This document shows, piece by piece, positions 25,186 to 34,359 of a DNA stretch of 64,000 nucleotides. Every line of letters starts with the position of its first letter. Within the stretch, counting starts at the first letter, position 1. The position numbers were made by a program, and so were the translations under genes. Where the stretch lies: positions 157,673 to 221,672 of the forward strand of contig JAPPKS010000023.1 in assembly GCA_028819845.1 (NCBI GenBank), written 5' to 3'. The notes beneath the pieces were generated by a model, which saw nothing but the letters and a program-made list of their open reading frames with translations, did no database searches and had not been told where the DNA came from. The stretch comes from Candidatus Poribacteria bacterium (GTDB taxonomy: Bacteria; Poribacteria; WGA-4E; PCPOR2b).

Positions 25186-28100
25186 ATGTTTAAGGAAGTA
25201 CCCAACACAGTCGATTTTATCGCGCAGGAACACCAAGTGCTTGAGTTCTGGCGCGACAGCGACGCGTTTAATAAGCTCAAAGCGTTAAGACAAGACGGCC
25301 CGCGCTGGAGTTTCATTGATGGTCCGATTACAGCCAACAATCCGATGGGGGTTCACCACGCTTGGGGACGCACTTACAAGGATCTCTATCACCGTTTCAA
25401 GGCGATGCAAGGTTACCAAACGCGCTATCAAAACGGGTTTGATTGCCAAGGGCTCTGGGTTGAGGTCAATGTCGAGCGTGAAATTGGATTTAAGAGTAAA
25501 AAGGATATTGAATCCTACGGGCTGGCTGAATTTGTCAACGCTTGCAAACAGACGGTGCTTCGATACGCCGCAACGCAGACTGAGCAGTCGATTCGGTTGG
25601 GTTACTGGATGGAGTGGGATGACCCGCAGCAGTTACGGTATCTAGAAGCGAAGATGGCTGAAGACCCATCGGCAATAGTCACCGTCGAAGCACCGAATGG
25701 CTCCGTCACCGACACAGCGGAACAGCTCGTCGGACGGCTGGGCATGCCGCAGTTGGGCGGTTCTTATTTCACATTCTCAGACGAAAACAACTACACGATT
25801 TGGTCGATGCTCAAGAGTTGTTTCGATCGCGGTTGGATTTACAAGGGTACAGATGTCATGCCTTGGTGCACGCGATGTGATACGGGCATCAGCCAGCACG
25901 AGATTGTGACCGACGGATACCGGGAGTTGAGCCATAAAAGCATTTTCCTGCGCTTTCCGCTGCGCAACCGCCCCGATGAAAGCCTGTTAGTTTGGACGAC
26001 GACGCCGTGGACACTGACTAGCAACGTAGCGGCAGCCGTGCATCCCGATCTCAGCTACGTCCTCGTTGAACAAAATGGACAACGCATGTGGCTGGGCAAA
26101 GGGGCATTGGAGAACGCCATTCGAGGTTCTTTTCAGGTGCTTGAAGAAAAATTGGGTTCTGCGTTAGAGGGTTGGACCTATGACGGCCCATTTGATGAGC
26201 TGCCCGCCCAACAAATCGCCGGAGCAGCCGCCCAGCACAGCATCGTGCTGTGGGACGAAGTGGGAAAAGCCGAGGGAACGGGAATTGTTCATGTAGCGCC
26301 GGGGTGCGGAGCAGAGGACTTTGAGCTGAGCAAAGCCCAGAATCTGGCAGTCATTGCGCCGTTGGAGGCGGGAGGAATCTATGGAGAAGGGTTCGATTGG
26401 TTGACGGGCCGGTATGTACATACCGTCACCGAAGAAATTTTCGAAAATCTGAAGCAGAAGGGTATTGTGTATCGCCTGGAGGACTATACTCACCGTTATC
26501 CGGTTTGTTGGCGATGCGAAGAGGAACTGGTTTTCCGCTTGGTAGACGAATGGTATATCTCAATGGGTGAGCAATTCGACAAGCCCTATGAGGAGATTGC
26601 CGAAGCGGAAAAGCGCCAAAATTTACGCTACCAGATGATGGAGGTAGTCCTAAACCAAACCAACTGGTATCCCGCGTTTGGACGTGCGCGCGAACTTGAT
26701 TGGCTGCGCAATATGCACGACTGGATGATTTCCAAGAAGCGCTACTGGGGTCTAGCGCTTCCAATCTACGAATGCGGCGAATGCAGCCACTTCCATGTCG
26801 TCGGGAGCCGCGAGGAATTGAAGGAACGCGCAGTTGAGGGCTGGGAGGAGTTTGAGGGGCATACGCCGCACCGCCCCTGGATTGATGCCGTGAAAATCGC
26901 ATGCCCACAGTGCAGTGCGCCGGTTTCACGGATTCAAGATGTAGGCAACCCGTGGTTGGACGCGGGCATCGTCACCTTCAGCACGCTTCAGTACCGCACC
27001 GATAGAGACTACTGGAAAAAGTGGTTTCCCGCGGATTTAATCAGTGAAAGTTTTCCGGGCCAATTTCGCAACTGGTTCTACTCGCTAATCGCCATGAGCA
27101 CTGTCATGGCAAAACACGCACCCTTCAGGCATATCTTCACTTACGCAACACTGTTTGGCGAAGACGGGAAACCGATGCACAAATCCTCGCCAAATGTAAT
27201 CTGGTTCGATGAGGCGGCGGAGAAGATGGGAGTGGACGTGATGCGCTGGATGTATTGCGTCGCGAAACCGGAGCAAAATCTACTTTTTGGTTATAAACGA
27301 GCGGACGAGGTTCGGCGCCAGTGCTTGATACCGTTGTGGAACTTGTATAGCTTCCTCGTCACTTATGCGAATCTTGACGGGTGGCAGCCAGACAGCAAGC
27401 TCTGGGCGGCGTATGCGGACAACCTGCACCGTAATACTTTGGATCGCTGGATATTATCGCGGCTACAGGTAACGGTCCGCGAAGTAACCGACGGACTAGA
27501 GACGTTTGAGCCGGATAAAGCCTGCCGCGCGATTGAGCGTTTTCTTGACGATTTATCAAATTGGTATGTGCGGCGAAGCCGCCGCCGCTTCTGGAAGTCG
27601 GAGGCGGATGCGGACAAACAGTCCGCATACCGGACGCTCTACAGCGTTATGGTAACCTTCACACATCTGCTAGCGCCGTTCGTCCCTTTCGTCACAGAGT
27701 CAATCTATCAAAACTTGGTACGCCGAGTTGATCCGACAGCGCCGGAATCGGTACACCATGTCAATTGGCCGCAACCGCACGAAGCGTTGCTGGATGAATC
27801 CCTCATTAAGGCGATGGGAACAACCCGCACGGTGGTGACATTGGGGCTTGCCGCCCGCGCCTCTGCGAACCTGAAAGTTCGGCAACCGCTGAGCCGCGCC
27901 TTAGTTTCCCTACCCGACAGACAGAAGTTAGACGATGAGATGATTGTGTTGATTACGGACGAACTCAACGTGAAGTCCGTGGAGTTTGTGGACGATGCCA
28001 ATCAACTGCTACGATACCGTCTGCTGCCGGATAACCGCATACTGGGACCGCGGTTTGGGGCGCGCTTCCCGGCGGTGAGGCGAGCGCTGGATGAGTTAAG

Positions 28101-28557
28101 CGACCAGGATACAACGGAAGCCGTGCGGCAGTTGGAAAGCGGCGGCGCAATTGCACTGGAATTGGATGACGGGATGGTTCCGCTCGCCGCGGAGGAGGTC
28201 ATCATCCAGCACGAACAACCCGAAGGGCTGGCGGTCACCACGGAACAGGGGATGACGGTTGCTGTTGATACGCAACTTACTCCGGAACTAGTTTCGGAGG
28301 GATTGGCACGCGAGGTGGTGCGCCACATTCAGAACTTGCGGAAAGCTGCCGATTTCAAGCTAGACGATCGAATTGTCACCACGTATCAGGCTGACGAGGA
28401 ACTCATGCAGGTGATTGCCGATTGGTCGGCGTACATTGCGAACGAAACGTTAAGCGTGGAATTACGCGCGGGGCAACCAATGGCAGAGGCTGCGCAGGCC
28501 GAAGACACCGTGTCCGGACTTCAGTTGAAATTAGGGGTGAGCCGGGCAGTTGTGTAG
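25186..28557 (+). CDS. ileS: Isoleucine-tRNA ligase, atypical form
   Basis: A 1123-residue class I aminoacyl-tRNA synthetase that charges tRNA-Ile. It holds a Rossmann catalytic core with an inserted editing domain (WTTTPWTLTSNVAAAVHPD) and an anticodon-binding and C-terminal domain (VRQPLSRALVSLP; LVSEGLAREVVRHIQNLRK). The HIGH motif appears as GVHHAWGR and KMSKS as PMHKSS, so neither is canonical; I know this variant from other uncultured phyla, and it is probably active. The start is ATG 25186 behind GGGAGGAAG; an in-frame open stretch to 25036 crosses the repeat hairpin and has no ribosome site. It is monocistronic, with the attachment-site terminator about 200 bases upstream. Confidence 0.93.
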   Translation: MFKEVPNTVDFIAQEHQVLEFWRDSDAFNKLKALRQDGPRWSFIDGPITANNPMGVHHAWGRTYKDLYHRFKAMQGYQTRYQNGFDCQGLWVEVNVEREIGFKSKKDIESYGLAEFVNACKQTVLRYAATQTEQSIRLGYWMEWDDPQQLRYLEAKMAEDPSAIVTVEAPNGSVTDTAEQLVGRLGMPQLGGSYFTFSDENNYTIWSMLKSCFDRGWIYKGTDVMPWCTRCDTGISQHEIVTDGYRELSHKSIFLRFPLRNRPDESLLVWTTTPWTLTSNVAAAVHPDLSYVLVEQNGQRMWLGKGALENAIRGSFQVLEEKLGSALEGWTYDGPFDELPAQQIAGAAAQHSIVLWDEVGKAEGTGIVHVAPGCGAEDFELSKAQNLAVIAPLEAGGIYGEGFDWLTGRYVHTVTEEIFENLKQKGIVYRLEDYTHRYPVCWRCEEELVFRLVDEWYISMGEQFDKPYEEIAEAEKRQNLRYQMMEVVLNQTNWYPAFGRARELDWLRNMHDWMISKKRYWGLALPIYECGECSHFHVVGSREELKERAVEGWEEFEGHTPHRPWIDAVKIACPQCSAPVSRIQDVGNPWLDAGIVTFSTLQYRTDRDYWKKWFPADLISESFPGQFRNWFYSLIAMSTVMAKHAPFRHIFTYATLFGEDGKPMHKSSPNVIWFDEAAEKMGVDVMRWMYCVAKPEQNLLFGYKRADEVRRQCLIPLWNLYSFLVTYANLDGWQPDSKLWAAYADNLHRNTLDRWILSRLQVTVREVTDGLETFEPDKACRAIERFLDDLSNWYVRRSRRRFWKSEADADKQSAYRTLYSVMVTFTHLLAPFVPFVTESIYQNLVRRVDPTAPESVHHVNWPQPHEALLDESLIKAMGTTRTVVTLGLAARASANLKVRQPLSRALVSLPDRQKLDDEMIVLITDELNVKSVEFVDDANQLLRYRLLPDNRILGPRFGARFPAVRRALDELSDQDTTEAVRQLESGGAIALELDDGMVPLAAEEVIIQHEQPEGLAVTTEQGMTVAVDTQLTPELVSEGLAREVVRHIQNLRKAADFKLDDRIVTTYQADEELMQVIADWSAYIANETLSVELRAGQPMAEAAQAEDTVSGLQLKLGVSRAVV

Positions 28558-28690
28558 CTCATGCGCCGAGGCAGATTTTTGGGTGGAAGGGCGGCGCTTT
28601 CCCATCGGGCATAACACATGCCAACGCTTCGGCGTCAAGAACGCGGCTATCTCGTCAAAACGACGCAAATTCCGAGTGTGGAGTATACCC

Positions 28691-30961
28691 TCAGCGATTC
28701 CAGAGATAAGAAATTTTGATGACGAAAACCCGGTCGTCCAATCTCAACTTTTCTTCTTCGGTTTGCCAATCTTCATTATACGCTAAAAATAGATGGCTTT
28801 TAGGGCTGTATTCCCACCCGAACAGTACGCTGACCAGATAATTCTTCTCGGTGTGCATCTTGTCATAGGAGATATGTTCGCGTCCGGCTTGGGTGAATAC
28901 CCTCAGAAATGCGTCCCGGGTAAACAGATAAGTGATGCGCAGCGAACTTACCAAAAACCGTCCGTCAATGATGGATTCTTGATCCAAGCTCTGGGCGTAA
29001 CTGCCCGAAAAAACTGCGGTGATGTTACTCCGCGGCCGAACGGTGCTAAATATAGAGAACTGGCGCTTCTTCCCTGCGGATTGCCTCGCAAAATTGTAAA
29101 AATCGCCCAACTCGCCCTCTAATCCCACCGATGCGGGGCGTGCGCTGTTGGTTTCAACAAAAATTCCGTATTCGTTCGCCGTGAATATGTCGGTTAGCTC
29201 GACCTCCCGCGCACGCCGATAATGCGCCCCGAGGACATCCAAAATCGACTCGGTAAAATTCAAACCCGCAGAAAAGTCTCCCTCCCAAGCGATTAAATCC
29301 TCTTCAAACTCCGGAGAAAGCGTGCTGATCGGATTTTTCTCTTTCCAATCCCTAAAATACGATTCGGTGTAAAGCCCACGATATGCACTTCCGTGTCCCT
29401 CCACAAAAAACCGATGCGAACGCAACTGGGGAGTAAAAGCCGCTTCGAAACTAATACCCTGTTCCCCGCGGTACATCTCCTTTTGTAAGAAACCTGTCTG
29501 ATTGGTTTCAAATAGAGGGGCTATCCTTTCCAATCCGATCGCGGCGTTCCAGAGATGATTTCGCTGCCCAACTTCGATGAGATAGGCGCTGTTATTCGTG
29601 TCGTCCCCCGGGTGATAACTCTCACTGAATTGTGCCGACAATCGATATGTTTTGTGAAAGAGCAAATTCGCATCCACGCCTCCCACTCGGCTATGCCCAC
29701 CCTGATTGTCATCAAGGTGTTCTTTGTTGGCGATGATAAACCCGATATTTGAACGTTTCAGGATATCCTTTTTAAGCCGCAACGCTGAATACAGTACCGA
29801 TTCATTGAATTCTGCCGGCCTTCCAAATCCGAACACATCGAAACTGCCAGTTTGGCTGGTCAGAAATCCGATTGAGTAATCGCCAACCTTGCCGGTCATC
29901 TTTGTACCCCAGAGAATATCCCCGCGGCTGCCGATCCGGCGGCTGAAAAAGAGATCTAATGGGGTTTCAAAGAAGCTGTTCCCTTCGATGAAGAAAGGCC
30001 GCTTCTCCGGAAAGCGCGTCGGATAACGGGTCAGGTTTATTTCCAACTGGTCGGCTTCCACTTGGGCAAAATCGGGGTTAACGGTAAGGTTAGTCTTTAA
30101 TGACTCTGTCAAGTTAAATTGAATATCTAAACCGGTACCTAGCTCATGGTCTACCCCTGCCTCCCCTTCAGAGATAGATTCTTTGCCGTTACCCTTAAAC
30201 ATGCCTCCTAAAAAGTAGGGAGAAATCTCTAACTGTTTGCCGGCTTCGATATCTTGCACTCCCGTCAAGTGGCCCAAATCAGCCATCCGCGTAACAGCAC
30301 CGGACTGGGTCATCTGCTTCCAGACGGTGACCTCATTCTTCCTCCGATTCACGCGCTCAACGTCAAATCCCCACACCGGTTGCCCCTTGGCTGCAAATCG
30401 AAAATTTGCAAACGGGATTTTAAACTCTGCAGTCCATCCAAGGTCATCCCGCTGCGTCTCAACCCACCAGATTCCCTTCCAGCTAGAATCCGACCGGGAA
30501 TCATTATAACGATAGGCATCGCTTTGCACACCGCCGGGCGTGGTTGCGAACTTGTAACCGGTGCGGTGGTCATGATGAGGATCAAAGAAAAAGGAAATTA
30601 CATCCGACTCATACACATTTCCGCGCCGGGTGATGCGATTGATAATTTTATCGGGATCGGCATCGAAACAGCGGAATCCGACGTAGATATGATTATCGTC
30701 ATAGGCGATAGCAAACGCCGTATCATCTGTCGCAGGCTGGCCGCGATTCGGAGTGAGTTGAATGAATTTGCTTACGAACCTTGTGATTTGCCACGCGGGA
30801 TCATCCAATCGTCCATCAATTTTGGGCGGCGGAGTGTTTTCTATTCGGTGAGCTTCTACAATGTGTTTTCCTAATCCATCCTCATGGGCTTGCAACAGAT
30901 TCGGGCTTAGGAACAACAACGGTAGGAGGAGGGCGGATAATTGACACCGACCTTTTTTCAC
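28691..30961 (-). CDS. DUF5916 protein with CBM9-like domain
   Basis: A 756-residue secreted protein. A signal peptide (about 1-25, LLLPLLFLSPNLLQA) is followed by a carbohydrate-binding-9-like domain (about 35-235): PKIDGRLDDPAWQIT, AFAIAYDDNHIYVGFRC and WTAEFKIPFANFRF are typical. The rest (from about 245) is the DUF5916 region, rich in alternating hydrophobic/polar strands and ending in a strand with terminal aromatic-type pattern (ISYLWNR), which suggests an outer-membrane barrel. The TRFPEKRPFFIEG segment is a hallmark of the family. Function unproven. The start is GTG 30961 with GAGG upstream. The VWA gene follows upstream on the same strand after 54 bases. Confidence 0.88.
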   Translation of the reverse strand: MKKGRCQLSALLLPLLFLSPNLLQAHEDGLGKHIVEAHRIENTPPPKIDGRLDDPAWQITRFVSKFIQLTPNRGQPATDDTAFAIAYDDNHIYVGFRCFDADPDKIINRITRRGNVYESDVISFFFDPHHDHRTGYKFATTPGGVQSDAYRYNDSRSDSSWKGIWWVETQRDDLGWTAEFKIPFANFRFAAKGQPVWGFDVERVNRRKNEVTVWKQMTQSGAVTRMADLGHLTGVQDIEAGKQLEISPYFLGGMFKGNGKESISEGEAGVDHELGTGLDIQFNLTESLKTNLTVNPDFAQVEADQLEINLTRYPTRFPEKRPFFIEGNSFFETPLDLFFSRRIGSRGDILWGTKMTGKVGDYSIGFLTSQTGSFDVFGFGRPAEFNESVLYSALRLKKDILKRSNIGFIIANKEHLDDNQGGHSRVGGVDANLLFHKTYRLSAQFSESYHPGDDTNNSAYLIEVGQRNHLWNAAIGLERIAPLFETNQTGFLQKEMYRGEQGISFEAAFTPQLRSHRFFVEGHGSAYRGLYTESYFRDWKEKNPISTLSPEFEEDLIAWEGDFSAGLNFTESILDVLGAHYRRAREVELTDIFTANEYGIFVETNSARPASVGLEGELGDFYNFARQSAGKKRQFSIFSTVRPRSNITAVFSGSYAQSLDQESIIDGRFLVSSLRITYLFTRDAFLRVFTQAGREHISYDKMHTEKNYLVSVLFGWEYSPKSHLFLAYNEDWQTEEEKLRLDDRVFVIKISYLWNR

Positions 30962-31015
30962 TGCGCAACCTCATCGTGATACAAGATCAGTGCAAAAGCA
31001 TCTGAGAGAGGTGAG

Positions 31016-32239
31016 TTAATCATCCAGCGGGTTAAGACCTGATTTTGAATACTGCGCCAGCTGCTCTGAACCGATAATCTTGAATTTGCCGTTGTTCTGG
31101 TCCGTCAATGAGACCAACAGTTGAGCTCCCATCGAACGCTGTAGATTTATTTCAAGTCCGACGACATAAATGCTCGCATCGTTGACATTTTTCGCTCTGA
31201 CAGTCTCGAGGATTTTCCTAGAATCTGTTTCAATATGGCCTTGCTTACCGCGTCCCGCTGTTGGAAGTCCGTCAGTGACCAATACGATGATTGATGTGTC
31301 GATTTCAAGGGCTTTTTCAACGGCTGCGAGGAGATTTGTGCCTTGATAATTCACGATGCGTTCAGGGGTAAATCGATTGAGGTATTTCGACGCTTTTTCA
31401 ATGTTCTCAATCGTTGCGGGAAGCAGCGAATTGCTCATCAGCGTCGCATTAGCCGAAAACGTAACAATATTGAAATGGTCGTCGCTGCCAAGCGAAAACA
31501 TCGATTCTTTAATCGATTCGAGCGCGAGCTCAAGCTTCTTCAATCCTGCCGCTTGCATGCTTGCAGAGACATCTAGGCAATAGACGATGTTTTGCGGGCC
31601 TTCAAACTCGTCAAGAAAGTCGATAATACCCAATTTATCGCCGATTCCCGAATTTCCACCCCCGCCAAGCAGTCCGTCAATGGAATCGCCGTAAGAATCA
31701 ACACCGAACATTCCGTTGCGCTGCCCGGGTACCCGCACACGTCCCGTGACCTTGCCTTGCCCGTCCACCGGTCCACGGTGGGAAACCAGCCGTTCAAGAT
31801 TTGACGCTTCAGCGTCACGGAGTTGGGCGTCCGTCATTAATTCAGGAATCTTCTCACTTGGCGCTGCCGTGTTGACTTCGATATTTTTGTACACAATGCG
31901 CTCACTGAGACGCATGACTTCTCGAATCTTGTTGGGTGAGGATTCGGCGAGTTTGTTTTTTGCCTCGCGCGCAAGCAGTTCATCGGGTCTGCGGACCGTC
32001 TTTTTTAACGGCGGTTTGGTCTTGGGCTGCCGCAGTTTCGGTTTAGGTACGTCCTTGACCCATTCCACGGCTATGCTATCTTCGTCTTTGACAGGTTTCT
32101 GCTGAAGGACAAAAAGATAGATGATTACAGCGATGACGTGGAAGATTAACGACAGGAGCAGCGCCGAACGCCTTCGAGTTTTGCTGCGCACAATCTGCTC
32201 TTGTCTGGCAGCCAAGGTTGTCGATTGTAACGAAGTCAT
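31016..32239 (-). CDS. Membrane-anchored VWA-domain protein
   Basis: A 407-residue protein. A short cytoplasmic start, one membrane segment (about 25-48) and a Pro/Lys-rich stretch (PKPKLRQPKTKPPLKK) recall TonB/TolA-like energy-transducer linkers. Residues about 215-395 are a von Willebrand A domain with the MIDAS pattern D-x-S-x-S (CLDVSASM), a conserved Thr (YQGTNLLAAV) and a later Asp (VTDGLPT), so metal-dependent ligand binding is plausible. It probably acts in the periplasm. It lies 54 bases upstream of the DUF5916 gene and could share its transcript. Confidence 0.8.
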   Translation of the reverse strand: MTSLQSTTLAARQEQIVRSKTRRRSALLLSLIFHVIAVIIYLFVLQQKPVKDEDSIAVEWVKDVPKPKLRQPKTKPPLKKTVRRPDELLAREAKNKLAESSPNKIREVMRLSERIVYKNIEVNTAAPSEKIPELMTDAQLRDAEASNLERLVSHRGPVDGQGKVTGRVRVPGQRNGMFGVDSYGDSIDGLLGGGGNSGIGDKLGIIDFLDEFEGPQNIVYCLDVSASMQAAGLKKLELALESIKESMFSLGSDDHFNIVTFSANATLMSNSLLPATIENIEKASKYLNRFTPERIVNYQGTNLLAAVEKALEIDTSIIVLVTDGLPTAGRGKQGHIETDSRKILETVRAKNVNDASIYVVGLEINLQRSMGAQLLVSLTDQNNGKFKIIGSEQLAQYSKSGLNPLDD

Positions 32240-32367
32240 GGTAGCCTCCTGAATTCATTGGGCAAACCGTTAAACCTAGTCATCAATAATTGTTTTTTGC
32301 GGGTTGGCGAAGAATTTACATAACGGTAAACGAATCGTCCATGCGACACTTAGTTCACCGCACAAAC

Positions 32368-33738
32368 TCAAATCTGCATCCGTTCCCACCGGTTGCCGCG
32401 GAAGCGCAAAAAGTAAGTTAATCCAAGGATAATGATATAAACCGTAGCTCCTCCCCATGCGCCCACAACGCCGTAACCTAATACTACGCCAATCCCATAA
32501 GCGAGCGGAAGGAATAATAACCATGCGTAACCGATGCCGACCCACATTGTGAAAAGCGTATCTCCCGCGCCTTCGAGCGCGCCTACCGAACAGATTCCGA
32601 ATGCATCTGCGATTTGGAAAATTGCGGCAAAATATAGAATGAACTTGCCAATCCGCACGACCTCCGCGTCTAATGTAACTAGCGAGAACAGCCATTCCGG
32701 CACTGTAAAAAATACAACCGCCGCCACGAGGGTGTAAGCGATTCCCATTTTTATTGTGGTGTAGCCGCTTTTTCGGGCGTAATGCAGTTGATTGCATCCG
32801 ATATATTGTCCAACTAATGTTGTCGCGGCTCGAGAGATTCCGTGCAGCGGCATAAACACTGTGGAAATCAAAGTGATTACCGCGGTATTCGCCGCAAGCG
32901 CAACATCGCTCATCTGCCCGATAAAAGCGGTGAATACCGTAAAACTCAATAGGTCCAAGAAAGACTGAACCCCCATCGGCGCACCAATTCGGAGAATTCG
33001 GCGCAATTCGCTGAAATTAATCTGAAAACTGGAGCGTGTTTTGAAGGCTTGGTCGGATTTCCGTGATAGGAAAACGGCGAGATAGCCAATTGCCGCCACG
33101 ATGCCCGCGATTACCGTTGCAATGGCGGCACCCGCGACTTCTAGCCTAGGGAAACCGAAATGTCCAAATATCAGCGCATAGTCGAGGACGATGTTGATAA
33201 TATTCGCAACAAGCTCAATCCACATCGGGGTTTGCGTGTCGCCGATGCCGCGCAGAAAGCCGCCCACCCCGAATGAAATGAATAGATTAATCCCACCGTA
33301 CAACCGAATTTGTGCGTAGATGCCCCCCAACCGTTGAACTTCGTCAGAAGGGTTCATCACCGCAAACAAAAATCCCGCGACTCGACTCAGCAGCAATACG
33401 ACAAGGTACGATCCCAACGCCAAGTAAAGCCCCTGCCAAGTTGCAACGGCGACACCGTGCCGATCTTCGGAACCGTAACGTTGTGCGACGAAGGTATTGA
33501 TGCTGAAGAGCAAACCGTTAAAAAAAGAAAACAGCGTCCACGTCAATAATCCCGCAAACCCGACAGCCGCTAGTTCTACAGCGCCGAGCCGTCCCACCAT
33601 TGCCGTGTCAACAAACATCATCACGGTACGCGACATCATCGTGATAACAACGGGATACCCCAACATCCAGACTTCACGATAGCCGCCGGGAGCGATTGCA
33701 GGCTTTTTGCTATTCAGTTGGTCTTCGTTTTGGTGCAC
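32368..33738 (-). CDS. MATE-family efflux transporter
   Basis: A 456-residue inner-membrane protein with about 12 membrane helices, the usual count and length for multidrug and toxin extrusion proteins. VDTAMVGRLGAVELAAVGFA is the typical N-terminal repeat motif, and FGICSVGALEGAGDTLFTMW its counterpart in the second half; FLRGIGDTQTPMW is another recognised block. It exports drugs or metabolites with Na+ or H+; the substrate is unknown. GTG at 33738 is preceded by AGGAAGG. The RelA-type zinc-finger fusion gene ends 18 bases upstream, so coexpression is likely. Confidence 0.9.
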   Translation of the reverse strand: MHQNEDQLNSKKPAIAPGGYREVWMLGYPVVITMMSRTVMMFVDTAMVGRLGAVELAAVGFAGLLTWTLFSFFNGLLFSINTFVAQRYGSEDRHGVAVATWQGLYLALGSYLVVLLLSRVAGFLFAVMNPSDEVQRLGGIYAQIRLYGGINLFISFGVGGFLRGIGDTQTPMWIELVANIINIVLDYALIFGHFGFPRLEVAGAAIATVIAGIVAAIGYLAVFLSRKSDQAFKTRSSFQINFSELRRILRIGAPMGVQSFLDLLSFTVFTAFIGQMSDVALAANTAVITLISTVFMPLHGISRAATTLVGQYIGCNQLHYARKSGYTTIKMGIAYTLVAAVVFFTVPEWLFSLVTLDAEVVRIGKFILYFAAIFQIADAFGICSVGALEGAGDTLFTMWVGIGYAWLLFLPLAYGIGVVLGYGVVGAWGGATVYIIILGLTYFLRFRGNRWERMQI

Positions 33739-33756
33739 TCATTCCTTCCTATGCAA

Positions 33757-34323
33757 TCAGCCCCTATCGTATAAGTTTCGACGAAATACGCCGCTGTCTC
33801 GTTTACATGCATCGTCTGTCAACCCATTTCTTTCAAACATGTCAATCCATTTTTCTCCTCTGGGAGTCAATTCATAATAGGTGTGATTCCGGTGCTTCAT
33901 CCATTTTCCTTTGACGATATTCTTGCGGTATTGAATGATTCGTTTTTCGACGCGTTTCAAACCGCCAATCGCCTTTAATTTCCGATGTTGTTTGTAAGTT
34001 TCTTCAAGTGCGATTCCGAGTGCTTCGGAGACAGCGATTGAGTAGTCTATCCCAAATTTTTGATGATGCTTGAGTATAAGGTAATCTATCTCATCTAGCG
34101 TGCCAAACACCGAATCAGCTTCATCTGGTTCCGAAGTCGATGCGGCAGCCTGAATTTCCTGCCATGTCACACTGAGGAGTCGTTCTTGCCGAAGGTGTTT
34201 TAACGATGCACAACCGGATAGGTGGACAGCGATGGCACCGTCTTCCTTGAAGTATCCGATAACGCGGCATCCAACTTGCGGCGAGCAACACTTGGCGAGT
34301 GCGTAGGTGAGTTCTTCAGTCAT
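33757..34323 (-). CDS. RelA/SpoT-type zinc-finger domain fused to a DUF2250 winged helix
   Basis: A 188-residue soluble protein in two parts. Residues about 7-55 (LAKCCSPQVGCRVIGYF, then GAIAVHLSGCASLKHL and ERLLSVTW) match the zinc-finger (ZFD/CC) domain that long RelA/SpoT proteins carry near their C-terminus, including the Cys-Cys pair and the H-x4-C. In those enzymes it contacts the ribosome. Residues about 70-175 read as the DUF2250 winged helix (LDEIDYLILKHHQKFG; LKAIGGLKRVEKRI; YYELTPRGEKW). No synthetase, hydrolase or TGS domain is present. It is probably a regulator; whether it senses the ribosome or a ligand is open. It lies between purD and the MATE gene on the minus strand. Confidence 0.72.
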   Translation of the reverse strand: MTEELTYALAKCCSPQVGCRVIGYFKEDGAIAVHLSGCASLKHLRQERLLSVTWQEIQAAASTSEPDEADSVFGTLDEIDYLILKHHQKFGIDYSIAVSEALGIALEETYKQHRKLKAIGGLKRVEKRIIQYRKNIVKGKWMKHRNHTYYELTPRGEKWIDMFERNGLTDDACKRDSGVFRRNLYDRG

Positions 34324-34359
34324 TCATTTTACCACTTTAGTCAGATATGCATTCACGTC

